A stretch of DNA of 55,786 bases from Clostridiales bacterium (GCA_012523185.1 JAAYIY010000029.1:1-55786); one strand, 5' to 3'; positions 7,625-16,875 are shown, counted from the stretch's first letter. Notes: generated from the letters alone by a model not told the origin. Translations and numbers: made by a program.

Positions 7625-9661
7625 TTATGAGTTATATGTCGATGATAAGTCGGCGACACCGACCGTTTTCACTGTTTCCTTGCCGCCCTTTGACGACGCT
7701 ATCTTTTTTTGCAGCTCGCTGTAAAACAGATCCTCGTCGAAAGGCAGCTCGACATCCTTGCCGAGCCAAGACGACAGGTGCGCGGCATTTGATATCGCCA
7801 GCCCGTTTATCCCCTCAAGTCCTTCCGCCACAAGCGGCTCCCCTCTTATTATACGCGCCGCGAAAGCGTTGATGACGCCGACATGCCGCTCGTTTTTTCC
7901 GTCGGTTTCAACCTTGACAAACTCGCCTTTCGGCCTTGCGAATCCGCCGGGACTTGTTTTGCTGAAATCTGCCGAGCTTTGCTCCAGAACATAAAGAGAA
8001 AGCGTCTCGCCGCCTTCGCACACAAGCTTTGCCTTGTCTAAGGTTATCTCAAAACGATTTGTGCCGGGCGTGTCGCCTGTTGACGTGATGAACACTCCGG
8101 TGGCGCCGTTTTCATATTCGGCGTAAATTGTCACATCATCCTCAACCTCGATATCGTGCCATTTTCCCTCATGGCAAAAAGCGCGCACCTTTGAGGGCAT
8201 TCCGCATATCCACTGCCAAAGGTCAAGATTGTGCGGGCATTGGTTTAAAAGCACTCCGCCGCCCTCACCCGACCATGTCGCGCGCCAGCCGCCTGAGTCG
8301 TAATATGACTGTGTCCTGTACCAATCTGTGACAATCCAGTTTACGCGTTTGATTTGACCGTAAACGCCGCTGCTTACAATTTCTTTCATCTTTCTGTAAA
8401 CGTGGTTTGTCCTTTGGTTAAACATCATTGCGAAAACTCTGTCGCTTGCCGCCGCGTATTCGTTCATCTCACGCACTTGCTTTGTGTAAACGCCTGCCGG
8501 CTTTTCGCAAAGCACATGCAGGCCTTTTGATATGGCGTATTTCACTAAATGCGGATGTGAATAGTGCGGCGTGGCTATGACAACCGCGTCGCAAGCGCCG
8601 CTGTCGATAAGCTCCTTGCCGCTGCCGAACGCTTTAAGCTCGGGGAGCTGGTCAAGATTTGCCTCAAGACGTGATTTGTCTAAGTCCGCTATCGCCGTAA
8701 GGCGCATTTCTTTTATTTTGCCCTCCGCGTAAAATTTCACATGGCTTGTTCCCATGTTGCCGACGCCGATAATCCCGTAGCGCACGGGCTGCGCCAGCTC
8801 AACCTGCCTGTGGAGCGCGCTTGCCGCCGCCGCAAAGCTTTCGTCACGAGAAGCATATTTAAACCCGGCTCCGCTGTCAAGCCTTTCGGCCGAGCTTCCG
8901 CTTGCCTCAAGCTCTTTAAGTCCTTCAAAGATTGTAAGATGCGGCTCGATTGTCAAAAATCTCTCGCCATCCTTTTGGGCAAAGCGTTTAAGGAGTGTCG
9001 GGAAGTTTGCGTCGCCTTCACCGGCAGGCGTGACGACTCCGTCTGAATATCGCGCGTCCTTGATGTGGAGATAGTCTATGTATTCTTCAAGCATATCATA
9101 TGCAGGTATGATGTCGACACCGCAATGTATGTAGTTGGCGGGGTCAAAAATGCCGCCCATTTTATCGCCGAGCGCCTTGTGTATTAAAAGGCACCGTTCA
9201 GGGATGTCTCCGAAAATTCCGCGCTCGTTTTCGTGACAGCACTTTATGCCGTGCGAAAGCGAATAGTCGCACATAAGCACAAGCCTGCGCAGCACCTCGT
9301 CCTTGTATTCGTCGTGGCTTTCGCCCTGCGTGAAATAAAAGCTGAACATCCTGATGTTTTTCGCGCCAAGCACCTTTGCAACCTCGACAGTGTTTTTAAA
9401 ATCTTCAAAATGCGGGGCGAAATCGTCGGTTATCTCAATTTTTCCGTAGCCTGACCCGATGGCGGAAATGCCGATGCCGCCGTCATCAAGAATCTTTTTA
9501 AGCTCCCGTGCCTCCGCGGGCGTGATTTTGTTGATACTTTTTCCGTTGTCAAGACCGCGCAGCTCAATGTGCGTTATGCCGTTTTTCCTGCACGCCTCAA
9601 CCTGTTTTTTAATTTCCTTTGACGCCTCGTCGGCAAATGCCGAAATAATAAACCTTGCCAT
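7625..9661 (-). CDS. Fusion of a TIM-barrel sugar isomerase/epimerase and a Gfo/Idh/MocA oxidoreductase
   Basis: About 678 residues in two enzymes. Residues 1 to about 270 form a xylose-isomerase-like TIM barrel with likely metal ligands in HENERG, FDPANYIHCG, LHIKDAR and TIEPH. After a linker, a Gfo/Idh/MocA dehydrogenase begins at about 295 with the dinucleotide motif GVGNMG, the EKP motif in CEKPAG, and GGGVLLNQCPHNLDLW. Such domains usually come as separate proteins. Together they suggest oxidation of a sugar or cyclitol followed by isomerisation or elimination on the same chain. The ATG at 9661 overlaps the upstream stop (TGATG) with AAGGAG 8 nt before it. It is the last gene of the thrS operon. 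Confidence 0.85.
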   Translation of the reverse strand: MARFIISAFADEASKEIKKQVEACRKNGITHIELRGLDNGKSINKITPAEARELKKILDDGGIGISAIGSGYGKIEITDDFAPHFEDFKNTVEVAKVLGAKNIRMFSFYFTQGESHDEYKDEVLRRLVLMCDYSLSHGIKCCHENERGIFGDIPERCLLIHKALGDKMGGIFDPANYIHCGVDIIPAYDMLEEYIDYLHIKDARYSDGVVTPAGEGDANFPTLLKRFAQKDGERFLTIEPHLTIFEGLKELEASGSSAERLDSGAGFKYASRDESFAAAASALHRQVELAQPVRYGIIGVGNMGTSHVKFYAEGKIKEMRLTAIADLDKSRLEANLDQLPELKAFGSGKELIDSGACDAVVIATPHYSHPHLVKYAISKGLHVLCEKPAGVYTKQVREMNEYAAASDRVFAMMFNQRTNHVYRKMKEIVSSGVYGQIKRVNWIVTDWYRTQSYYDSGGWRATWSGEGGGVLLNQCPHNLDLWQWICGMPSKVRAFCHEGKWHDIEVEDDVTIYAEYENGATGVFITSTGDTPGTNRFEITLDKAKLVCEGGETLSLYVLEQSSADFSKTSPGGFARPKGEFVKVETDGKNERHVGVINAFAARIIRGEPLVAEGLEGINGLAISNAAHLSSWLGKDVELPFDEDLFYSELQKKIASSKGGKETVKTVGVADLSSTYNS

Positions 9662-10305
9662 CAGCACATCTCCTTATTGTTAAAAATTTCAATATTTTCA
9701 CATATATATTTCTTTATAGAGCAAAATATTTCTTCTTTTTCCTGCTTGAGGAGCGCAAAATATTCTTCGTCAAGCGCTTTAACTTCGTCGGATGTCGCGG
9801 AATAATCCTCGTCGCCGCCGTCGAACATTCTGAATCCCCTATGAAAGGTGTCATAAAAATTGCCGCCGATGATATGACGCGCGGCATCGTCGGCAGTCTC
9901 CGTCAGAGGGCTGCCGTTTTTTCTGTAAAAATCGCTTAAGCTTTCGGCATCTTCAAAAAAAACGAAGCTGAGGGCGTAAATAAACTGTTTTTGTTTCGCC
10001 AGCTTTTCAAACGCGTCGTTTATGTCGCCGGATTGCTCAAGCTCGCGCCCGACGTTCAAGGCGGCACCTCTTATCAGCCGCTCCGAGTCCGCCGCCGACG
10101 CCTTTTTGTCTGTGAGGCGTGAAAACTCGGCGCGCAGCTCGTCCTCCTCCCGCAGCTTCTCAAGAATGTCGCCGCGCTGCTTTCCTCTTTTTCTTGCCGC
10201 GCTCACAGCCTTTATCCAGACTAAGACGGCGGCAACCAAAAAAACCGCAAACACAAGCGTGATGTAATAATACTCGCGAAACGCCGCAACAGCTTCTCTT
10301 AACAT
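9661..10305 (-). CDS. Membrane-anchored protein of unknown function
   Basis: A 214-residue protein with one N-terminal membrane segment (about residues 15-33) followed by a basic stretch and a highly charged, alpha-helical cytosolic domain with probable coiled coil (about 45-105). The rest is acidic and ends in a Cys. I recognise no family. TAGGAG lies 6 nt before the ATG and overlaps the stop of rsmI, and its own stop overlaps the next start, so it is translated as part of the thrS-trmN6-rsmI run. Confidence 0.7.
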   Translation of the reverse strand: MLREAVAAFREYYYITLVFAVFLVAAVLVWIKAVSAARKRGKQRGDILEKLREEDELRAEFSRLTDKKASAADSERLIRGAALNVGRELEQSGDINDAFEKLAKQKQFIYALSFVFFEDAESLSDFYRKNGSPLTETADDAARHIIGGNFYDTFHRGFRMFDGGDEDYSATSDEVKALDEEYFALLKQEKEEIFCSIKKYICENIEIFNNKEMC

Positions 10306-10314
10306 TGTTTTCTC

Positions 10315-11151
10315 CTATCGGTCGATATTTGTCAAAGCCTTGTAAATAACTCCCTTTTTTATCCCCGTCCGCTTTGCCGCCGTCTTTGCCGCCTCACTTT
10401 TTGAAAGAGCGCCGTCAGCGGAAAGCTCGACTGCAAGCGATATCGCCTCGTCCGCCGTGACCTCCGGCGCGGGGCGGATTGGAGCGCCGCCTATTATCAG
10501 AACAAATTCGCCCTTCGCGGCGGCGTCCTCATAACGCCGCGCCGCCTCCTTCAAGGTTGTGACGACAACCTCCTCGTGTATCTTTGTCAGCTCGCGGGCA
10601 ATGGCTATTTCCCTGTCGCCGAACACCTCCGCCATGTCTTTTAAGGTTGAGGAAAGCTTGTGCGGAGCCTCATAAAATATCATTGTGCGGCGCTCGTTTT
10701 CAAGTGACAGCAAATGCTCCCTGCGGCTTGGTTTGTTTACGCTCAAAAAGCCCTCGAATGTGAACCGCCCCGAAGGCATGCCTGAAACGGCAAGCGCCGT
10801 TGCAAACGCGCACGGTCCCGGCACGGCTTCAACGGGAATGCGCAGCTCGCGGCATCGTCTCACAAGCTCCTCGCCCGGGTCTGATATCGCAGGCATACCG
10901 GCATCAGTCACAAGCGCGCAGCTTTCGCCGCCGATTATGCGCCCGATAATTGTGTCTTCGCGCTCGCGGCTGTTATGCTCATGATAGCTGATAAGCGGCT
11001 TTTTTATGTTAAAGCGATTCAAAAGCTTCAAAGTCACACGCGTGTCCTCCGCCGCGATAAAATCACAGGCGGAAAGCGTTTCGGCGCCTCTTTGGGAAAA
11101 GTCGGCAAGATTGCCTATCGGTGTGCCGACAACATATAGTTTACCGCTCAT
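10315..11151 (-). CDS. rsmI: 16S rRNA (cytidine-1402-2'-O)-methyltransferase RsmI
   Basis: A 278-residue tetrapyrrole-methylase-fold enzyme that adds the 2'-O-methyl group to C1402 in the ribosomal P site. The family markers are all present: YVVGTPIGNLADFSQR at the N terminus, AAEDTRVTLKLL, LVTDAGMPAISDPGEELVR and VPGPCAFATALAVSG. The C-terminal helix-turn-helix-like extension (SKSEAAKTAAKRTG) is also typical. AAGGA precedes the ATG, which is 11 bp after the trmN6-like gene. Confidence 0.95.
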   Translation of the reverse strand: MSGKLYVVGTPIGNLADFSQRGAETLSACDFIAAEDTRVTLKLLNRFNIKKPLISYHEHNSREREDTIIGRIIGGESCALVTDAGMPAISDPGEELVRRCRELRIPVEAVPGPCAFATALAVSGMPSGRFTFEGFLSVNKPSRREHLLSLENERRTMIFYEAPHKLSSTLKDMAEVFGDREIAIARELTKIHEEVVVTTLKEAARRYEDAAAKGEFVLIIGGAPIRPAPEVTADEAISLAVELSADGALSKSEAAKTAAKRTGIKKGVIYKALTNIDR

Positions 11152-11161
11152 TTTTGCATCC

Positions 11162-11893
11162 TTAATCTTTATTGTTATACGGTCCGTAGATTTTGACCAC
11201 CCGCTTTGTGTAATTTCCCGAACAGTCGTTGAGAATCAATTCCGGCTCGATTACGACGCCGCTTTTGCCGCCCTTTTTTCCTTCGACAAGGATGAGCTTT
11301 GGCTTCATTCCAAGCTTGTGCGTCACTGTCATAATGCGCTTAGGCTCAATGCCGGCAGAGCGCATACAGCAAATCACATCGGCGGCGCGCTCGGGACGAT
11401 GGCACACGCAAAGCCTGCCGCCAAACCGCAAAATCTTTGCCGCCGCGTCCGCGACATCGCAAAACCGGCAGGCAACCTCGTGCCGCGCGATTGACGCCGC
11501 CTCATCGGACGCCGCCGCGCCCGCGCCCGGCGCCTTATACGGCGGGTTCATCGTCACAAGATCGAAGCTGTTAAGCGGCAGCAGCTCAAAAGCTCGTCGG
11601 AGGTCGCCGTTTATCACCTTAAGCTTTTGTGACAAACCGTTCAGCTCGACGGCTTTTTCAAGCTGTGCGCAAGCGTCCTTTTGAATCTCAAGCGCCGTTA
11701 TGCTCTTGCATAGACCGTCACGACACCACAGCAGCGGCATTATGCCGCATCCCGAACCAAAATCGCAAACAGTTTCGCTTTTTTTCGGAGCGGCAAAAGC
11801 GGCAAGCAGCAGCGAATCTGTGCCGAAGCCGTGGCTTTTTGATATCACCGCCGTCATTTTGCCCCCGAGATTTTCAAGCCTTGTTTCGGGCAT
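11162..11893 (-). CDS. tRNA1(Val) adenine-37 N6-methyltransferase-like (TrmN6/YfiC)
   Basis: A 243-residue Rossmann methyltransferase. SAM-binding motif I is CDFGSGCGIMPLL (about residues 43-55) and the N6-adenine catalytic motif is NPPY (about 116-119), within the TMNPPYKAPGAG loop typical of the YfiC family that precedes rsmI in many Bacillota. It would methylate adenine 37 of a tRNA. It lies 3 bp after thrS, in the order thrS-trmN6-rsmI. Confidence 0.88.
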   Translation of the reverse strand: MPETRLENLGGKMTAVISKSHGFGTDSLLLAAFAAPKKSETVCDFGSGCGIMPLLWCRDGLCKSITALEIQKDACAQLEKAVELNGLSQKLKVINGDLRRAFELLPLNSFDLVTMNPPYKAPGAGAAASDEAASIARHEVACRFCDVADAAAKILRFGGRLCVCHRPERAADVICCMRSAGIEPKRIMTVTHKLGMKPKLILVEGKKGGKSGVVIEPELILNDCSGNYTKRVVKIYGPYNNKD

Positions 11894-11896
11894 CTG

Positions 11897-13840
11897 TCAA
11901 AACCTGACCTTTTCCGCCGCCTCTTTAAGCGCCATTGACACAAACGCGTCCTCGCTCATGGCGCCTATGTCGCCCTCGCCCCTGCGGCGAACGGATAGCG
12001 TGCCGCTTTCTGTCTCCTTGTCGCCGACAAGCAGCATATACGGAATCTTTTCAAGCTGCGCCTCGCGTATTTTGTAGCCGATTTTTTCGCTGCGCTCGTC
12101 GCTCGTCACACGGAAGCCGAGAAGCTCAAGCCTTTGCGCCGCCGCGCGCGCGTATTCGTGGTGACGCTCTGAAATCGGCAAAACCCGTATCTGCTCGGGC
12201 GCAATCCAAAGCGGAAACGCGCCTGCATATCTTTCAATCAGCAGCGCCAATGTCCTCTCATAACAGCCTATCGAGGTTCTGTGGATGATGTACGGATTTT
12301 TCTTTGAGCCGTCCGCGTCGACATATTCCATCCCGAACTTTTCGGCAAGCATCTGATCGACTTGGATTGTTATCAGCGTGTCCTCCTTGCCGTAAACGTT
12401 TCTTATCTGTATGTCAAGCTTTGGCCCGTAAAAAGCCGCCTCGCCTATCTCTGTCTTGTATTTTATTTCAAGATGGTCAAGTATCTTGAGCATCGCGCCC
12501 TGCGCCTCGTCCCACTGCTCCGCTGTGCCGATATATTTTTCTCTGTCGTCAGGATCCCATTGAGAAAAACGGTATGCGACATCGTCGTAAAGACCGAGCG
12601 TTTTCAGCATGAATATGGCAAGCTCAAGACATTTTTTGAACTCCTCCTCAAGCTGTTCCGGCGTGCAAATCGAGTGACCTTCCGAGATGGTGAACTGCCT
12701 GAGCCTTATCAGACCGTGCATTTCACCGGACGCCTCATTTCTGAAAAGAGTCGATGTTTCGCTGTAACGTATCGGCAGGTCGCGATATGAGCGCCCGCGA
12801 TTTAGGTAAGCCTGATATTGGAAAGGGCAGGTCATCGGGCGGAGCGCGTAAATATCCTTGTCGGACTCCTCATCGCCAATCAAAAACATACCGTCCTTAT
12901 AGTGATCCCAGTGACCGGACAGCTTGTAAAGGTCGCTTTTTGCCATGTATGGCGTCTTTGTCATCTGCCAGCCGCGCTTCTGCTCCTCGTCCTCGACAAA
13001 GCGCTGTAAAAGCTGAAGCACTCTCGCGCCCTTCGGCAGCATTATCGGAAGCCCCTGACCTATGATATCTGACGTCATGAACAGCTCAAGCTCCCTGCCG
13101 AGCTTGTTGTGGTCGCGCTTTTTCGCCTCCTCGACAGCCGCAAGATAAGCCTCCATCTCGTCCCTTTTTGTGAAGGCCGTGCCGTATATTCTTTGGAGCA
13201 TTTTGTTGTTTGAGTCGCCGCGCCAATATGCGCCGGTGCAGGAGGTCAGCTTAAAAGCCTTGATTCTGCCTGTGTCCGGAACGTGCGGACCGGCACAAAG
13301 CTCTGTGAACTCGCCCTGCTTAAAAAAGGAAATCTTCTCTCCCTTGCCTGAATGCTCGCGAATCAGCTCCGCCTTGTAAGCTTCGCCGGAGCTTTCCGCC
13401 CACGCAAGCGCTTCCTCGGACTCTGTTTCAAAGCATTCGATAGGAAGGCTCTCTTTGACAATCTTCTTCATCTCGCCCTCGATTTGCTCGAGTATTTCCG
13501 GTGTGAAAGCTGTTTCGGTGTCAAAGTCGTAATAAAAGCCGTTGTCTATCGCCGGTCCTATCGCAAGCTTCGCCTTCGGAAAAAGCCTTTTGACGGCATG
13601 GGCAAGAATGTGTGACGCCGTGTGCCTGAAAGCGTGCTTGCCCTCGTCCGAATCAAATGTCAAAATCTCAAGCTCGCAGTCGCTTTCGAGCGGCGTCCTG
13701 AGATCCGCCGCCGCTCCGTCTATTGAGCAAGCGCACGCCGCCTTGTAAATCCCGGCGCCGAGTGACTTCGCAACGTCCATCGCCGTGACGCCGCGTTCGT
13801 ATTCGCGGACTTGTCCGCCCTTTAATGTTACTTTAATCAT
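11897..13840 (-). CDS. thrS: Threonyl-tRNA synthetase
   Basis: A full-length 647-residue class II synthetase. It has an N-terminal TGS domain (residues 1-60), the editing domain with HTASHILAHAVKRLF (His ligands) near 73, the catalytic core with CPFQYQAYLNRGRSYRDLP and the zinc Cys/His set, and the C-terminal anticodon domain starting at APEQIRVLPI. It charges tRNA-Thr. Expression is controlled by the T-box leader upstream, and the gene starts the five-gene operon running to 7625. Confidence 0.97.
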   Translation of the reverse strand: MIKVTLKGGQVREYERGVTAMDVAKSLGAGIYKAACACSIDGAAADLRTPLESDCELEILTFDSDEGKHAFRHTASHILAHAVKRLFPKAKLAIGPAIDNGFYYDFDTETAFTPEILEQIEGEMKKIVKESLPIECFETESEEALAWAESSGEAYKAELIREHSGKGEKISFFKQGEFTELCAGPHVPDTGRIKAFKLTSCTGAYWRGDSNNKMLQRIYGTAFTKRDEMEAYLAAVEEAKKRDHNKLGRELELFMTSDIIGQGLPIMLPKGARVLQLLQRFVEDEEQKRGWQMTKTPYMAKSDLYKLSGHWDHYKDGMFLIGDEESDKDIYALRPMTCPFQYQAYLNRGRSYRDLPIRYSETSTLFRNEASGEMHGLIRLRQFTISEGHSICTPEQLEEEFKKCLELAIFMLKTLGLYDDVAYRFSQWDPDDREKYIGTAEQWDEAQGAMLKILDHLEIKYKTEIGEAAFYGPKLDIQIRNVYGKEDTLITIQVDQMLAEKFGMEYVDADGSKKNPYIIHRTSIGCYERTLALLIERYAGAFPLWIAPEQIRVLPISERHHEYARAAAQRLELLGFRVTSDERSEKIGYKIREAQLEKIPYMLLVGDKETESGTLSVRRRGEGDIGAMSEDAFVSMALKEAAEKVRF

Positions 13841-13972
13841 TTATAAATCTATCTCCCTTTTAAAAATAGCCTTGAAAAACATGAGCGGCGCATACACACA
13901 TTTAAAGTGCCGACACAGCGCCGTTAAATCGTCGGCGGCGCACCGTCGGCTGTGCAAAAACGGCTCCCGCAT

Positions 13973-14200
13973 AAAACAAAAGCCCCACCCCTGCGCTGGG
14001 ATGAAGCAAATCAAGCTCCATGGTTCCACCCATGTTGCGGGAAATCCCGCCACTCAAGCAGGCCTTAACGCGGCCCGAACGGCGCCCTTAGCACAAAGGG
14101 TTTGGAGCGCGCTCCGCAACGGTGTCATGCTCAAAGCCTTTACCGCGCTTTCAGCCGCGGCGCGGACTCTCTGTAAAAGGCATTTATGAGCAATCGGTTT
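13973..14200 (-). promoter_or_regulatory. T-box riboswitch (tRNA-Thr sensor) before thrS
   Basis: The minus strand holds the T-box signature GGGTGGAACCATGG (about 14018-14032), the antiterminator element that pairs with the free 3' end of uncharged tRNA. It is followed by a competing terminator: a 10-bp stem with three G-U pairs (13981-14010) and a TTTTGTTTT run (13972-13980). Upstream is a Stem I region with the conserved AGAGAG bulge and a GCTGAAAG segment. The likely specifier is ACC at 14123-14121, a threonine codon, followed by G. Between the terminator and the thrS start are 133 nt containing a further GC-rich hairpin. The exact 5' limit is approximate. Confidence 0.9.
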
Positions 14201-14232
14201 GCATCATCGCTTTATGGTATTAAACTACAATG

Positions 14233-14261
14233 ATTTTACCACGCTATGACGATGCTGTCAA
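14233..14261 (-). promoter_or_regulatory. Promoter of the T-box/thrS operon
   Basis: Read on the minus strand, TTGACA (14261-14256) and TAAAAT (14238-14233) are separated by 17 bp. Initiation near 14225 would give a leader of about 385 nt including the full T-box. Confidence 0.82.
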
Positions 14262-14480
14262 GAACGTTTTTCTCGGAATTCGGAATCTTCCTCCCGAATC
14301 TCAAAACAGCCTTTGTCACTATGAGGCAGGCATTTAAAATATGCCCCCGAAAACGGCATTTTAATCTTGCCAAATCAGAAAACGGCGAAACCTAACGTCA
14401 TGGCTTAAAACGACAAAACCGGAGCGGCAAAACACGCGTCATAGCCAAAAACGGCGAAACCAAAGAGGGAAAGCGGCAAA
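14262..14480. other. Intergenic stretch with imperfect repeats, no gene seen
   Basis: This AT-moderate stretch between two divergent promoters has no supportable gene. It carries related blocks: AAAACGGCGAAACC near 14388 and 14447, and CGTCATGGC/CGTCATAGCC near 14396 and 14437, giving a decayed tandem arrangement of about 55-60 bp. A short hairpin around GCC...GGC with A/T-rich arms is near 14340-14365. Confidence 0.4.
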
Positions 14481-14485
14481 TTGAG

Positions 14486-14514
14486 TGGACAAGCCGCTGT
14501 GTTTTTGGTATAAT
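14486..14514 (+). promoter_or_regulatory. Promoter of the DUF1015 gene
   Basis: TGGACA (14486-14491) and TATAAT (14509-14514) are spaced by 17 bp, with TGG just before the -10. The start would be near 14521, leaving about 44 nt before the ATG, with AGGAG 9 nt upstream of it. Confidence 0.8.
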
Positions 14515-14564
14515 ATGCTTTGATGTTAAATTCAGTCAGACAAATTATATAGGAGTGATTTTTT

Positions 14565-15812
14565 ATGGCAGTGTTCAGGCCGTTCAAGGCTGTCCGCCCC
14601 ACCAAAAATTTTGCCGCAAAGGTCGCCGCCCTCCCTTATGACGTCATGAGCAGCGAGGAAGCCAAGGAGATGGTAAGCGGCAACCCGTATTCGTTCCTCC
14701 ACGTCGACAAGGCCGAAATCGACCTCCCCGACGGCACAGACCTTTACAGCGAGCAGGTTTATAAAAAGGCGCGCGAAAATCTTGACAAGCTGATTAACGA
14801 CGGCATCTGCCGCGAGGATGAAACCCCCTGCGTCTATATTTACAGGCAGACAATGAACGGCAGGAGCCAGACGGGTCTTGTCGGCTGCGCCTCCATTGAC
14901 GACTACATTGAAAACCGCATCAAGAAGCATGAGCTGACGCGCGCGGACAAGGAGGAGGACAGGGTGCGCCACGTCGACTACTGCGACGCGAACACAGGCC
15001 CCATCTTCCTTTGCTACCGTGAAAACGACACCGTCAGCGCGGCTGTTGAAGGCTGGAAGGCGTCGCATGAGCCTGTCTATGACTTTATGAGCGACGGCGG
15101 CGTCGGCAACACTGTTTGGGTCGTCGATTGCCGCGAAACAATCAAGCAGATTACAGAAGCGTTTGCCGACGTAAGCAGCCTTTATATTGCCGACGGCCAC
15201 CACAGGTGCGCTTCCGCTGTCAGGGTGGGCAAAAAAAGACGCGCGGAAAACCCCGATTACACAGGCGGCGAGGAATTCAATTTCTTTCTTGCTGTTGTTT
15301 TCCCGCAAAAAGAGCTTGAGATAATGGACTATAACAGGCTTGTCAAGGATTTGAACAATCTTTCCGAAGATGAGTTCAAGGCAAAGGTCGGCGAAAAGTT
15401 TAATGTTTCGGAGGCGCCGACGGGCGTTCCGTTTAAGCCGTCTGAAAAGCACACCTTCGGAATGCTGCTCGGCGGAAAATGGCACAAGCTTTCCGCCATT
15501 GACGGCACATTCGACAAAAATGACCCTGTGGAGAGGCTGGACGTCTCTATTCTTCAAAACAACATCATATCTCCCATACTCGGCATAAACGACCCGCGGA
15601 CAGACGAGCGGATTGATTTTGTCGGTGGGATAAGAGGGCTTGACGAGCTTGAGCGGCGCGTTGACGGCGGCATGGCTCTTGCTTTTTCGATGTACCCGAC
15701 AACGCTTGACGATTTGTTTGACATTGCCGACGCAGGGAAAACGATGCCGCCCAAGTCAACGTGGTTCGAGCCAAAGCTCCTAAGCGGTCTGTTTATACAT
15801 CGGTTATCGTGA
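14565..15812 (+). CDS. DUF1015 family protein
   Basis: A 415-residue cytosolic protein of the DUF1015 family, found widely in Clostridia. The family start (FRPFKAVRPTKNFAAKVAALPYDV), the middle IADGHHRCASAVR and the terminal MPPKSTWFEPKLLSGLFIH are all present. Its biochemical role is unsettled; the DGHHR motif looks catalytic or metal/nucleotide binding. It has its own promoter. The 3' end overlaps the convergent spoIID gene by 20 bp. Confidence 0.9.
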   Translation: MAVFRPFKAVRPTKNFAAKVAALPYDVMSSEEAKEMVSGNPYSFLHVDKAEIDLPDGTDLYSEQVYKKARENLDKLINDGICREDETPCVYIYRQTMNGRSQTGLVGCASIDDYIENRIKKHELTRADKEEDRVRHVDYCDANTGPIFLCYRENDTVSAAVEGWKASHEPVYDFMSDGGVGNTVWVVDCRETIKQITEAFADVSSLYIADGHHRCASAVRVGKKRRAENPDYTGGEEFNFFLAVVFPQKELEIMDYNRLVKDLNNLSEDEFKAKVGEKFNVSEAPTGVPFKPSEKHTFGMLLGGKWHKLSAIDGTFDKNDPVERLDVSILQNNIISPILGINDPRTDERIDFVGGIRGLDELERRVDGGMALAFSMYPTTLDDLFDIADAGKTMPPKSTWFEPKLLSGLFIHRLS

Positions 15813-16785
15813 CGCCCGTGTAATAATGTTTGAGGATGTCCTCCCATGACGAGCCCTGCCGCGCCATATAATCGGCTCCGTATTGGCTCAATCCCACAAA
15901 ATGCCCGTGTCCGAGCGTTTTTACAGTAAAAGCGCCGTCACTATAAGATATGATAAAGGCGCTGCTCCGAAGTCCCAGCGACTTTCTGACATCCGCGCCC
16001 GTAAAGCTCTGTGTGCAGATTTCAATCGACGTGACAATCCCGCTTTCCGAAGTTTTCGATTCTCCTATCCACTCCGACGGTTCGGCGCCGACTTTTTTAA
16101 GAGACATAAGCTCGCAAAATTGTTCCGCCGTCAGGGCAAGCGTGTCGGAATAGTCCGGCGAAAGCTTGTCGCCGTCGCTTACAACGCCGCGAAGATAAGG
16201 CACATCGTCACCCCACACAACCATCGCGCTTTCCGTCCTGCCCGAGCAAATTGAGTGGAAAACCGCCATGGCGTATTCGCCGTCATAGACAAGTGCTTTT
16301 CGCAGCACCTCTTTGACGGCTTTTTCTGTCTTGTTTTCATACGCGTCACATTTGTCGCCCCATTTCTCGCGGCGCTCCGACGCCGAAATATACCCCTGAT
16401 GTTCTGTTGTTGAGTCAGATAAATATGCCCCCGCAAGGTTTTTGTCGGGCGACCTTTCCTGCCGCGCCTTATTGTAAAGTGCATAGGTATAGCAGGCGAC
16501 GGCCTGCGCCTTCAGCGCCTCCTCATGATAGCCCGCCGGCATCTCGGCCGCCACGGCACCCACAAGATATTCAAGCTCCGACACTGTTTCCACAGCCTCG
16601 CCGCCGACTCTGAACACCTTAATCACTTCACCGTCGTCCGACGGCGCGCAGTCCTCCGACACTGATTGCGTCTCTTTTTCAGTCGTCGTGTGCGGCTTGG
16701 CGGCTTTGTCTCTGTCCACCGCGACGGAGGGCGCAAGGATGTAAACAAGTGTGATAATTACGAAAAGAATACCATAAATTTTCAT
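15793..16785 (-). CDS. spoIID: SpoIID/LytB-like peptidoglycan lytic transglycosylase
   Basis: A 330-residue protein with an N-terminal membrane anchor (residues 4-22) and the SpoIID domain. The catalytic Glu81 lies in VAAEMPAGYHEEALKAQAVA, and YHSICSGRTESA-like and GHGHFVGLSQYGADYMA motifs follow. SpoIID cuts glycan strands after SpoIIP removes stem peptides, which drives engulfment in sporulation. The window shows no other sporulation gene, so the role in this strain is inferred from the family. The start at 16785 is chosen because AAAGG lies 10 nt upstream and the anchor begins there; an in-frame start 30 codons earlier adds unlikely sequence. Confidence 0.9.
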   Translation of the reverse strand: MKIYGILFVIITLVYILAPSVAVDRDKAAKPHTTTEKETQSVSEDCAPSDDGEVIKVFRVGGEAVETVSELEYLVGAVAAEMPAGYHEEALKAQAVACYTYALYNKARQERSPDKNLAGAYLSDSTTEHQGYISASERREKWGDKCDAYENKTEKAVKEVLRKALVYDGEYAMAVFHSICSGRTESAMVVWGDDVPYLRGVVSDGDKLSPDYSDTLALTAEQFCELMSLKKVGAEPSEWIGESKTSESGIVTSIEICTQSFTGADVRKSLGLRSSAFIISYSDGAFTVKTLGHGHFVGLSQYGADYMARQGSSWEDILKHYYTGVTITDV

Positions 16786-16812
16786 ATCGCAACGGCCTTT
16801 CTTTTTTTGTTG

Positions 16813-16840
16813 TTGACATTGGAGAGTCTTTTGGTATAGA
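16813..16840 (+). promoter_or_regulatory. Promoter of the citrate synthase gene
   Basis: TTGACA (16813-16818) and TATAGA (16835-16840) are separated by 16 bp. The transcript would start near 16847, with a leader of about 30 nt holding GGGGTGG before the TTG start. Confidence 0.72.
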
Positions 16841-16875
16841 ATAACCTGTAAGCTTATTATGGGGTGGTGTGACAC

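Noticed and set aside
14532-15557. A 341-codon minus-strand frame opposite the DUF1015 gene
   Set aside because: The DUF1015 frame has a promoter, ribosome site and clear family motifs; the opposite frame is a by-product of codon bias.
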